Below are positions 33,965-42,368 of a stretch of DNA of 64,000 nucleotides, one piece after another. Within the stretch, counting starts at the first letter, position 1. Every line of letters begins with the position of its first letter. Location: positions 1-64,000 of the forward strand of contig NZ_QRGD01000012.1 of NCBI RefSeq assembly GCF_003449015.1, read 5' to 3'. Made by a program: the position numbers and the translations under genes. The notes below the pieces were generated by a model. That model saw nothing but the letters and a program-made list of their open reading frames with translations. It was not told the origin of the DNA and did not search any database. This DNA comes from Aureibaculum luteum. Its GTDB lineage: Bacteria; Bacteroidota; Bacteroidia; Flavobacteriales; Flavobacteriaceae.

Positions 33965-34348
33965 TTACATCTTTTTGTTGACAAATGGTATGTTTTTTCT
34001 GTTTTTTAGTAAAATAATAGCAGATAAAATAAAGACTGTAATCGCTAAATAAAAAAGTTTACCACTATCTCCATTAATTACAATTCCCAATTTGGTTAGA
34101 TGAGCATATATGGCTCCAGTAATAATTAGAAATGATAGTAATGCTCCAAGCCAAATGGTTTTGGGTACAAATAATAAAATAGCAGCAATCAATTCTAAGA
34201 TACCTATTGTAATTCTCCCATAGGGTTCAAGACCTAGGGTGTTAAAAATATATACACTGTCAGCATGTGCAGAAAATTTAAAGTACAAGGTTTGAACTAA
34301 TACAAGGGCCACTATTAATCTTAAAGTGAAGTGAATTCTAGAGTTCAT
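33965..34348 (-). CDS. DoxX-like four-helix membrane protein
   Basis: The 127-residue inner-membrane protein shows four hydrophobic segments (about 8-24, 45-62, 66-85, 98-114) in the DoxX pattern: R-L-I-V-A-L-V-L-V-Q-T-L-Y-F-K-F-S at the start and G-I-L-E-L-I-A-A-I-L-L-F in the second helix. DoxX-like proteins are often linked to quinone or redox functions, but the role here is unknown. It stands alone, divergent from guaA. Confidence 0.85.
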   Translation of the reverse strand: MNSRIHFTLRLIVALVLVQTLYFKFSAHADSVYIFNTLGLEPYGRITIGILELIAAILLFVPKTIWLGALLSFLIITGAIYAHLTKLGIVINGDSGKLFYLAITVFILSAIILLKNRKNIPFVNKKM

Positions 34349-34456
34349 AGCGATTTAATTTAGGGTTTAGTCGAAAATCAATTAAAATCATACAGCTATA
34401 TTCAAACAATTTATAAACAAATCATAAAAGGTCCTCAAGTTTTAGGAATTAAATTT

Positions 34457-34464
34457 TATTTTTG
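34457..34464 (+). promoter_or_regulatory. -7 promoter element TATTTTTG overlapping the guaA start region
   Basis: It is a perfect TAnnTTTG match, ending only three bases before the ATG at 34468. The transcript should start at or very near the start codon, so guaA is a leaderless-mRNA candidate. Confidence 0.6.
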
Positions 34465-34467
34465 CAG

Positions 34468-36000
34468 ATGCAAGAAAAAGTCCTCATTTTAGATTTTGGT
34501 TCACAGTTTACTCAATTAATAGCTCGTCGTATTAGAGAGTTAAATATATTCTGCGAAATATTTCCATTCAATAGTAATAAATTTAACGTAGACGAATACA
34601 AAGCTGTTATATTGTCTGGCAGTCCATGTTCGGTAGATGCTGAAGATGCTCCTCAACCTGATTTATCAAAAATTAAAGGAAAAAAACCATTATTGGGTAT
34701 CTGTTATGGAGCTCAATATTTAGTTCATTTTTATGGCGGAAAGGTAGGTGCATCCAATACAAGAGAGTATGGAAGGGCCAAACTTTCAAAAGTAGATCAT
34801 AGTGAAGAGTTTTTTACTAAAGTTAATGAAGGTAGTCAAGTTTGGATGAGCCATTCGGATACCATTTTAAAATTACCAAAAGGATATAAAAATATTGCGA
34901 GTACGGAAGATGTAGAGCATGCCGCTTTTAAAATAGAAGATGAGGATACTTATGCAATTCAATTTCATCCAGAAGTATATCACACTACTGAAGGGAAGCA
35001 AATTTTAGAAAATTTTTTAGTTAAAATAGCCAATGTTGCACAAACTTGGACACCCGATTCTTTTGTTGACTCTACGGTCAGTAAACTGAAAGAACAATTG
35101 GGGAATGATAAAGTAGTACTAGGTTTATCTGGAGGAGTTGATTCTACAGTTGCTGCAGTTCTTTTGGATAAAGCGATAGGAAAGAATTTATATTGCATTT
35201 TTGTTAATAATGGGTTATTACGTAAAAATGAATTTGAAAGCGTATTAGATCAATATGAACATATGGGACTTAATGTTAAGGGTGTCGATGCTTCGGCACG
35301 TTTTTTGAAAGCTCTAGAAGGTATTTCAGAACCAGAATTAAAACGTAAAGCCATTGGTGGCACGTTTATAGAAGTATTTGATGATGAAGCACATCTAATT
35401 AAAGATGTTAAGTGGCTTGCACAGGGTACTATTTATCCTGATGTAATTGAATCAGTTTCTGTAACAGGCGGTCCATCGGCAACTATTAAAAGTCATCATA
35501 ATGTAGGAGGATTACCTGATTTTATGAAATTGAAAATTGTGGAGCCTTTACGCATGATTTTTAAGGATGAGGTACGAAGAGTTGGTAAAACGATGGGAAT
35601 TGACCCTGAATTATTAGGTAGGCACCCGTTTCCAGGTCCTGGATTAGGAATTAGAATTCTTGGTGATATTACGGCAGAAAAAGTGAGAATATTACAGGAG
35701 GTTGATGCCGTTTTTGTAAATGGTTTAAAGAAGTGGAATTTATATGATGATGTTTGGCAGGCAGGAGCCATGCTTTTACCCGTTAATTCAGTAGGAGTAA
35801 TGGGTGATGAGCGGACTTATGAAAAAGTTGTAGCTTTGCGAGCGGTTTCTTCAACAGATGGAATGACAGCCGATTGGGTGAATTTACCATATGAATTTTT
35901 ACAGGAAACATCAAATAAAATAATAAATGGTGTAAAAGGTGTTAATAGAGTTGTATATGATATCAGTTCTAAGCCACCAGCAACAATAGAGTGGGAGTAA
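34468..36000 (+). CDS. guaA: GMP synthase (glutamine-hydrolysing)
   Basis: GuaA aminates XMP to GMP. The protein is about 510 residues. The class I glutamine amidotransferase domain (1-190) has the nucleophile in G-I-C-Y-G-A-Q and the H-P-E triad. The ATP-pyrophosphatase domain (about 200-390) has the P-loop G-L-S-G-G-V-D-S-T. The C-terminal dimerisation domain ends in P-P-A-T-I-E-W-E. I use the ATG at 34468 ([13 protein letters not shown]), two codons after an in-frame TTG, because the family starts this way. The promoter position suggests a leaderless mRNA. Confidence 0.98.
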   Translation: MQEKVLILDFGSQFTQLIARRIRELNIFCEIFPFNSNKFNVDEYKAVILSGSPCSVDAEDAPQPDLSKIKGKKPLLGICYGAQYLVHFYGGKVGASNTREYGRAKLSKVDHSEEFFTKVNEGSQVWMSHSDTILKLPKGYKNIASTEDVEHAAFKIEDEDTYAIQFHPEVYHTTEGKQILENFLVKIANVAQTWTPDSFVDSTVSKLKEQLGNDKVVLGLSGGVDSTVAAVLLDKAIGKNLYCIFVNNGLLRKNEFESVLDQYEHMGLNVKGVDASARFLKALEGISEPELKRKAIGGTFIEVFDDEAHLIKDVKWLAQGTIYPDVIESVSVTGGPSATIKSHHNVGGLPDFMKLKIVEPLRMIFKDEVRRVGKTMGIDPELLGRHPFPGPGLGIRILGDITAEKVRILQEVDAVFVNGLKKWNLYDDVWQAGAMLLPVNSVGVMGDERTYEKVVALRAVSSTDGMTADWVNLPYEFLQETSNKIINGVKGVNRVVYDISSKPPATIEWE

Positions 36001-36030
36001 TTCCGTTTTTAAATAGATTAATTAATTACG

Positions 36031-37929
36031 ATGAATAAAATAAAAATAACATTACTTTTTTTTCTATTAGTAACGGTAAGTGTTTTTTCTCAAGAGAAGA
36101 AGTATTTACCTTACCAAGTTAAAAAAGGAGAAACAGTATTTAGTATTACTCAAAAATTCAGTGTTAGTAAAGCTGATTTTTTTAAGCTAAATCCTGATAT
36201 TAAAAACAATCAAGTAAGTATAGATCAGGTTGTTATTGTGCCGAATAATAAGTATAGTGCGGTTCCAAATATTGAAGATGGCGATTATGTATTGGATGGT
36301 TTTTTATACCATAAGGTATTGCCGAAAGAGAATTATTTCAGGTTGAGAAAGGATTTTGGTGCTTCTAAACGGACTTTAAGAAAACACAATGAAGTTTTAA
36401 GGATGGACGATCTGAAAGCAGGTCAAGTTATAAAAATACCAGTAAAACGAGGCTATCAAGTTGAGGTTAAGAAAGTAAAGGCTGAAGACAATACAGTTAA
36501 ACCTTATTTGGTTAAAGCGAAAGAAACAAAATACATGATAGCGAGGCGTTATGGTATTTCAGTGGCAGATTTAGAAAAGATGAATCCTCAGATTAAAGAA
36601 GGATTAAAAGCAGATGCCATAATTAAGGTACCTAATAGAGTTGAAATACCAGATGCTATAAATGATGATAAAATAACACATCAAATTGAAAAAGGAGAAA
36701 CACTTTTTAGTTTAAGTCAAAAATTTAAAATTTCTCAAGAGCAACTAGTATTGTATAATCCAGACTTGAAACTTGGAGCTAAAGTGGGAGCTATTATCAT
36801 GATTCCTAAAGTAGTCACTCTTAATAATAGTGAGGTTTTTGCAGAGAATTTTTTATCAAATAATACGTTGAAAATAGCAATAATGTTACCTTTTTCTTCG
36901 GGTAAACCTAGATTAGACGATATTGCGACAGATTTCTATTTAGGAGCAGAAATGGCCTTAGATTCTTTAAAAAAGCAAGGATTGAATATCACGGCAAAAG
37001 TTTTTGATACTAAAAATAGTTTAACAGAGGTTTCTACTATTCTTAAAATGAATGAATTTAATGATGTTGATGCTATTATTGGTCCAATGTTTTTAAATAA
37101 TGTAAGATTTGTTTCTCAAAGTTTAGGAAATCAAAATACCGCAATTATCTCTCCTGTTTCCTCAAAAGATCACGGTGCATTTGCGGCAAAAAATACAATT
37201 CAAGATACACCTTCAGAAGATCAATTATCACAAAAAGTACTCGAGTATATTAAAAAGAATTATAAGGGTGAAAATTTAATTGTTATTAAAGATGATATCC
37301 AAGAGAACCAATTAAAATATAATAAAACAATTGCTGAGTTAAAGGCTATTGATACATTAGGTAAACTCAGAATTTTAAGTCCTGTTAAAGGATATATTAG
37401 ACCAGATTATTTTAAAAAGAATATATTAGATAAAAAAGAGAATTGGGTAGTTTTATTGACAGATGATTCATCAGTAACTAATGATGTAATTCAGAACTTA
37501 GGGGTAATGCCTGAAAAAATTAGTATTACACTTTTCGCACTGAGACATCAAGCTAATTTTGAGAAAATTGAAAATCATCATTTGGCAAGGGTTAATTTGC
37601 ATTATGCTACAGAGAACTTTGTGGATGAGAATAGTATTAATGTACAGCAATTTATTTCTAAGTATAAGAAGAAGAATTATCTAGATCCCTCTGACTATGC
37701 TTTTAAAGGTTTTGATATAACTTATGATGCTTTAGCTCGTATGGCAACGTATGCAATGGTCAATAGTGCTTTTTCAGGAGGCATTTCTGAAAGAATTACA
37801 AGTAAATTTTTGTATACTAAAAATGGTAATAATGGGTATATAAACAAGGGTATATTCTTAGTGAAATACGATGGACTCAATTTGGTAGATGTTGAAAAAC
37901 CGAAAACTACAGAGACTATAGAAGAATAA
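36031..37929 (+). CDS. LysM-repeat protein with periplasmic-binding-like domain
   Basis: The 632-residue protein has a signal peptide (cleavage near F-S-Q, residue 21). Four LysM-type repeats follow, at about 25-72, 85-137, 158-202 and 214-260; the first and last are clear (K-K-G-E-T-V-F-S-I-T-Q-K-F and E-K-G-E-T-L-F-S-L-S-Q-K-F), the second and third degenerate. The rest (about 278-610) looks like a type 1 periplasmic-binding fold, as in LpoA/LppC-like and amino-acid-binding proteins (I-A-I-M-L-P-F-S-S-G, A-I-I-G-P-M, I-I-S-P-V-S-S). It probably binds peptidoglycan and a ligand or partner. It lies 30 bases after guaA, so it may be co-transcribed. Confidence 0.9.
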   Translation: MNKIKITLLFFLLVTVSVFSQEKKYLPYQVKKGETVFSITQKFSVSKADFFKLNPDIKNNQVSIDQVVIVPNNKYSAVPNIEDGDYVLDGFLYHKVLPKENYFRLRKDFGASKRTLRKHNEVLRMDDLKAGQVIKIPVKRGYQVEVKKVKAEDNTVKPYLVKAKETKYMIARRYGISVADLEKMNPQIKEGLKADAIIKVPNRVEIPDAINDDKITHQIEKGETLFSLSQKFKISQEQLVLYNPDLKLGAKVGAIIMIPKVVTLNNSEVFAENFLSNNTLKIAIMLPFSSGKPRLDDIATDFYLGAEMALDSLKKQGLNITAKVFDTKNSLTEVSTILKMNEFNDVDAIIGPMFLNNVRFVSQSLGNQNTAIISPVSSKDHGAFAAKNTIQDTPSEDQLSQKVLEYIKKNYKGENLIVIKDDIQENQLKYNKTIAELKAIDTLGKLRILSPVKGYIRPDYFKKNILDKKENWVVLLTDDSSVTNDVIQNLGVMPEKISITLFALRHQANFEKIENHHLARVNLHYATENFVDENSINVQQFISKYKKKNYLDPSDYAFKGFDITYDALARMATYAMVNSAFSGGISERITSKFLYTKNGNNGYINKGIFLVKYDGLNLVDVEKPKTTETIEE

Positions 37930-37949
37930 AGATCTTATTGATCAAATAT

Positions 37950-37984
37950 AAAAAAGCCTGAAATTTTTTTTTCGGGCTTTTTTT
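37950..37984 (+). terminator. Rho-independent terminator
   Basis: AAAAAGCCTGAAA pairs imperfectly with TTTCGGGCTTTTT (37951-37983), followed by T residues. It ends the guaA / LysM transcript. Confidence 0.85.
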
Positions 37985-38022
37985 ATGCGTTAAAAGTACG
38001 CTATGATGTAAAACAGGAGAAA

Positions 38023-38041
38023 CCCCCTTTTTTAATGGGGG
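38023..38041 (+). other. CCCCC/GGGGG hairpin upstream of the HTCS gene
   Basis: CCCCC (38023-38027) pairs with GGGGG (38037-38041) around a T-rich loop. GC runs are rare in this AT-rich intergenic stretch. It lies about 125 bases before the HTCS start; role unknown. Confidence 0.35.
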
Positions 38042-38100
38042 AAAACCCTTTTGTGCATACTATACTTTTTAAGTATCTTGTGAAAGTGAAATGTATTGAG

Positions 38101-38147
38101 AGTCAATGTATTTTCTTACATTTAAATAGAACTATTTTAAGAGTCAA
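38101..38147 (-). promoter_or_regulatory. Two TTGACT boxes upstream of the HTCS gene
   Basis: AGTCAAT occurs twice (38101-38107 and 38142-38148), giving TTGACT on the minus strand. TTGAC is part of the shared element found at 42271 and 55562, so weak autoregulatory sites are possible. The full 38-base element is absent here. Confidence 0.25.
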
Positions 38148-38166
38148 TCAAATTTAATTTGAATTC

Positions 38167-41100
38167 ATGCTGTTTATCAGAAAAAAACATTCTTACCATT
38201 TATTAATAATATTGTTTTTCTTCACATTTTATAATTCATTTTCTCAAGAGAACATTAATTCTAACCGTGACTTTACTCCTTTACAAATTTGGGAATCTGG
38301 ATTACCATATATAGAAAATTTCACATCAGATGATTATAAAAGTAACCCTCAAAATTGGGACATCTTGGAAGGGAATGACGGTTTAATGTATTTTGGAAAT
38401 ACAGACGGAATTGTTCAATTTGACGGAAGTAGTTGGAGTACCATAAAATTTGAAAATAAAAATTTAATTAGATCATTAACTAAAATAAATGATACGATAT
38501 ATTTTGGAGGGACAAATGAGCTAGGCTATCTAAAACCAGATGAATTGGGGCAAATGCGTTTACATTCTTTAATGGAACAGTTAGAATTGACAAATCGGAA
38601 ATTTGGAAATATTTGGACTACAATTGCACTAAATAATGAAGTGTTTTTTATGTCACAGAAATATCTTTTTAGATGGAATGGGGAACATTTAAAAACGTGG
38701 GGATTTGAATCTAAATTTGGAGGAATTTTTAGAATAAAAGACACATTATTTGCAGAAATTAAAGGGATTGGTATACATAAAATTGTGGGTGATTCCCTTG
38801 TTTTAATTCCAGGTGGAGATGTTTTAAAAAATAATATTTCAAAAGTAAATGTGATATTACCTCATCAAGATAATCAAGTTGTAATAGTTACAGCTAATCA
38901 AGGTCTTTTGTTATTTAATGGTAAAACAACTACTCCGTTTAATAAAAGTAGTAATGAAATTTTTTTAAAACATCCAATATATAAAGGGATCCTGTTATCT
39001 AACGGAGATTTTGCAATGGCAACAACTTCCTTTGGTCTTTATATTGTTGATGGTAAAACTGGAAAAATAAAGCAACGGATTGGGAAAAAACATGGTCTCA
39101 TAAGTGATGTTTTGTTCTGCGTTTATGAAGATAGTAATGGTTCAATTTGGGTTGGGAGTGATAATGGTATATCTAAGATTGATTGGGCATCTCCGTTTAG
39201 AAGTTTTAATGAATTAAACGGATTAACTGAAAGAGTGAGGTCAGTTAGTTATCATAATAATACTTTCTTAGTTGATAGTAAGGGGTTATATCAATTAGAA
39301 AAACAAGGTTTGACAGCAAGTAACAAAGAACCTTATTTTAATAAAATTGACGGCATAGACAATAGCATTAAATTCATTATTTCATTAGAAAAAGGATTAT
39401 TAGCTTTTCATTCTGAATATATCTACAAAATAAATGAAAATAGTAAAGCTCAATTTATAAAAAAAGAAAGTTGGGCATTAACATCTCTATTAAAAACCAA
39501 ATCGCCTAATTCAAAGGTATACGCAGGAACAATTGAGGGTAAGTTATTTGACGTTAACTTTGTAAATAATAAATGGTTTAAAAAATTACTTCTCCAGATT
39601 GATGGCGGTATAGAAGGAATCGTAGAAGAACCTAACAAGAATATCTGGCTTCAAACTTATCATAAAGGACTTTATCATATTAACAAAATTAATTCTGGTT
39701 TTAATATAAAGCATTATGATACGTTGTCTGGACTTCCTTCTATGAGTTATAACTTTCCATATGAATTCAATAATAAAATATACGTAACAACACAAAATGG
39801 GATGTATCATTATAATAGAAAAGAAGATACCTTTGAAAAAGATACTATTTTAACAAGTCAATATGATAAATCTGTAGATGCTTATGGTTTTATGGGAATG
39901 GACAGCAATGGTACTATTTGGCAAACCGTTAGGGCTGGTTTTAAAAATAAAATCTACAAATTTTCCGAAAATGAATTCTCAGAATTATATGAATACAATC
40001 TTTTCAATGATTTTTCAACTTATAGTATGGAATTTTTGGAAGATATTGTTCTCTTTACAGGACCTAAAGGTATACTTCTCTATAATCAAAATAAAACGAG
40101 ATTATCCAAGAAAAACCTAACTGCCAAGTTGAGAAAGGTTTGGGTTAATAATGATTCTTTAATCTATACAGGTTCTAACATTCATAGAACCAAGGAAATT
40201 GTTTTTAAAATTCCATTTAAAAACAATGCGTTAAAATTTGAATATTCACTTCCATATTACACCAAATCTGAAAACAATACGTATCAATATATCTTGGAAG
40301 GTTTTGACAAGGATTGGTCATCTTGGACTAAGGAAACCAAAAAAGACTATACCAACATACCAGAAGGAGACTATAGTTTTAAAGTGCGTTCGAAAAATGT
40401 TTTTAATGATATAAGTAAGGAAGATAGTTATTCATTTACCATTTTACCACCGTTGCATAGAACATGGTGGGCATATTTATTGTATAGCATACTAGCATTT
40501 ACAATTGTGGCCGTATATTCTAAGTGGAGGTCTAATGAACTAAAGAAAAAAAATGAGACATTAGAAAATACTATTAATAAACGTACCCTTGAAATACGAC
40601 AAAAAAATGTACTGTTAAACCACCAAACCGAACAACTGGAATTATTGAATGATTCAAAAACAAAACTATATTCGAATATCACTCATGAATTCAGAACTCC
40701 ATTAACGGTAATTCTAGGGATGACTGAAATACTCAAAGCAAATGTACTTACAAAAAGTATTGAAGGTACTGATACTTCTTTGGAAATGATTCGCCGTAAT
40801 GGCAAAAACTTATTGCAATTAGTCAATGAGATGTTAGATTTAGCAAAAGTAGAAAGTGGCTCTATGGAGTTGAATCTGGTGCAGACTGATGCCATACCAT
40901 TTGTAAAGTATCTAAGTGAGAGCTTTCATTCTTTGGCCGAAGCAAAGAAAATAAATCTCACTGTTTATTCTGAAATTGATAAGCTAGTAATGGATATTGA
41001 TGTCAATAAGATGGCATCCATTATGTCTAATTTACTATCAAATGCTATAAAATTCACAGAGGTTAACGGTAAAGTAATCGTACATCTCAACAAAATTAAG

Positions 41101-42198
41101 ACAAATGACATTAGTTTTTTCTCAATAAAAGTAAAAGATAATGGCTTGGGGCTCGCAGAGGATGATATTGTAAATTTATTCGACCGATTTTTTCAAGTTG
41201 ATAATGAGTCGTTTAATGGGAGAAAAGGCACCGGAATTGGACTTTCCTTGGCTAAGGAATTTGTGGAGTTAATGACAGGAACTATTGAAGTAAAGAGTGT
41301 TTTGGGCAAAGGAAGCACCTTTATCGTTCAAATACCAATTACTAATAATGCAGTTAAAACCGTAGAAGGTAAAATTACGATTGAACAGCCTATAAAGAAA
41401 AGTTTGAATATTACAAAAACAGAATTGTCATATTTCGACGATAGTTCTCTTTTACCTTTAGTACTTATTATTGAAGATAATGAGGATGTTGCTCATTATT
41501 TGATGACCTGTTTAAAGGGGAAATACCAAACCATGCATGCCATAAATGGTAATATCGGAATAGAAATGGCATATGAAAAAGTACCAGATATTATTATTTC
41601 CGATGTTATGATGCCTGAAAAAGATGGTTTTGAAGTCTGTGATACGTTAAAAAGAGACGTTCGCACTGATCATATCCCCATTATACTTTTAACGGCGAAG
41701 GTTACTACAAAAGATAGGTTGACAGGACTTTCGTATGGAGCGGATGCTTATTTAGCAAAACCTTTTAATGAAAAGGAATTATTTATTCGATTAGATCAAT
41801 TAGTTTTAGTTCGGAAAAAATTGATTAGTAAACTTGAAAAAAATGGTTTTTCTATAGTGTTGAATGAGAAATCCGAAAACCCTCAAACCAAATTTTTACA
41901 GCAAATACTTAATAATATTCATAAAAATTTAGACAATGCTAATTTCGGACCAACGCAATTAGCCAAAGAAATGTGTTTAAGTGAATCTCAGATCTATAGA
42001 AAACTAAAGGCCATTACAGATAAATCTACCGCAGTTTTTATTCGTTCTGTTAGGTTGCAAAAGGCCAAAGAATTAATTGAATCTTCACATAAAACCGTTT
42101 CAGAAATTGCTTATGAAGTCGGTTTTAAAGATCCTTCCTGGTTTAGTCGTGCATTTAAAGAAGAATTTGGATGCTCACCTATTGGAATCCGTAAATAA
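38167..42198 (+). CDS. Hybrid two-component system regulator (HTCS)
   Basis: The 1343-residue protein joins all parts of a two-component system. Signal peptide (cleavage near S-F-S-Q); two beta-propeller regions with Reg_prop-like repeats (about 40-660; G-S-I-W-V-G-S-D-N-G-I); Y_Y_Y domain (about 690-760); one membrane segment (about 773-792); HisKA with H840 (N-I-T-H-E-F-R-T-P); HATPase (about 935-1055); receiver with D1146 (I-I-S-D-V-M-M-P); C-terminal AraC-type HTH (about 1240-1343). HTCS proteins sense periplasmic ligand and activate adjacent genes. The next operon lacks CAZymes, so the ligand is probably not a standard polysaccharide. The 38-base elements at 42271 and 55562 are candidate targets. 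Confidence 0.97.
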   Translation: MLFIRKKHSYHLLIILFFFTFYNSFSQENINSNRDFTPLQIWESGLPYIENFTSDDYKSNPQNWDILEGNDGLMYFGNTDGIVQFDGSSWSTIKFENKNLIRSLTKINDTIYFGGTNELGYLKPDELGQMRLHSLMEQLELTNRKFGNIWTTIALNNEVFFMSQKYLFRWNGEHLKTWGFESKFGGIFRIKDTLFAEIKGIGIHKIVGDSLVLIPGGDVLKNNISKVNVILPHQDNQVVIVTANQGLLLFNGKTTTPFNKSSNEIFLKHPIYKGILLSNGDFAMATTSFGLYIVDGKTGKIKQRIGKKHGLISDVLFCVYEDSNGSIWVGSDNGISKIDWASPFRSFNELNGLTERVRSVSYHNNTFLVDSKGLYQLEKQGLTASNKEPYFNKIDGIDNSIKFIISLEKGLLAFHSEYIYKINENSKAQFIKKESWALTSLLKTKSPNSKVYAGTIEGKLFDVNFVNNKWFKKLLLQIDGGIEGIVEEPNKNIWLQTYHKGLYHINKINSGFNIKHYDTLSGLPSMSYNFPYEFNNKIYVTTQNGMYHYNRKEDTFEKDTILTSQYDKSVDAYGFMGMDSNGTIWQTVRAGFKNKIYKFSENEFSELYEYNLFNDFSTYSMEFLEDIVLFTGPKGILLYNQNKTRLSKKNLTAKLRKVWVNNDSLIYTGSNIHRTKEIVFKIPFKNNALKFEYSLPYYTKSENNTYQYILEGFDKDWSSWTKETKKDYTNIPEGDYSFKVRSKNVFNDISKEDSYSFTILPPLHRTWWAYLLYSILAFTIVAVYSKWRSNELKKKNETLENTINKRTLEIRQKNVLLNHQTEQLELLNDSKTKLYSNITHEFRTPLTVILGMTEILKANVLTKSIEGTDTSLEMIRRNGKNLLQLVNEMLDLAKVESGSMELNLVQTDAIPFVKYLSESFHSLAEAKKINLTVYSEIDKLVMDIDVNKMASIMSNLLSNAIKFTEVNGKVIVHLNKIKTNDISFFSIKVKDNGLGLAEDDIVNLFDRFFQVDNESFNGRKGTGIGLSLAKEFVELMTGTIEVKSVLGKGSTFIVQIPITNNAVKTVEGKITIEQPIKKSLNITKTELSYFDDSSLLPLVLIIEDNEDVAHYLMTCLKGKYQTMHAINGNIGIEMAYEKVPDIIISDVMMPEKDGFEVCDTLKRDVRTDHIPIILLTAKVTTKDRLTGLSYGADAYLAKPFNEKELFIRLDQLVLVRKKLISKLEKNGFSIVLNEKSENPQTKFLQQILNNIHKNLDNANFGPTQLAKEMCLSESQIYRKLKAITDKSTAVFIRSVRLQKAKELIESSHKTVSEIAYEVGFKDPSWFSRAFKEEFGCSPIGIRK

Positions 42199-42270
42199 AC
42201 TGTTTTACAGTGTTTTAGAATGTTTTTGAATACAATTTATGAACAAGAATTTAAAGTTATGACCATCATT

Positions 42271-42308
42271 TTCACAAATACTGCTAGTTTTTGACTGAAT
42301 AATGAAAG
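42271..42308 (+). promoter_or_regulatory. Shared 38-bp operator, copy 1 (candidate HTCS-binding site)
   Basis: Blocks TTCACAAA, ACTGCTAG, TTGAC, AATA and TGAAAG occur in this order with fixed spacing. A second copy at 55562-55599 agrees at 32 of 38 bases. TTCAC and TTGAC lie 20 bases apart, the direct-repeat spacing expected for an AraC-type HTH dimer. The element ends 20 bases before a -7-like TACTATTG. Confidence 0.75.
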
Positions 42309-42328
42309 ACTTTATCGCATCATAATCC

Positions 42329-42336
42329 TACTATTG
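42329..42336 (+). promoter_or_regulatory. -7-like element TACTATTG of the secreted-protein operon
   Basis: It begins 21 bases after the operator end, exactly as TAACATTG does at 55620. The surrounding ATTGTAA is shared by both promoters. The ATG at 42369 follows about 30 bases later. Confidence 0.6.
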
Positions 42337-42368
42337 TAACATCTATTATTTAACACTAAATAGAAGTT

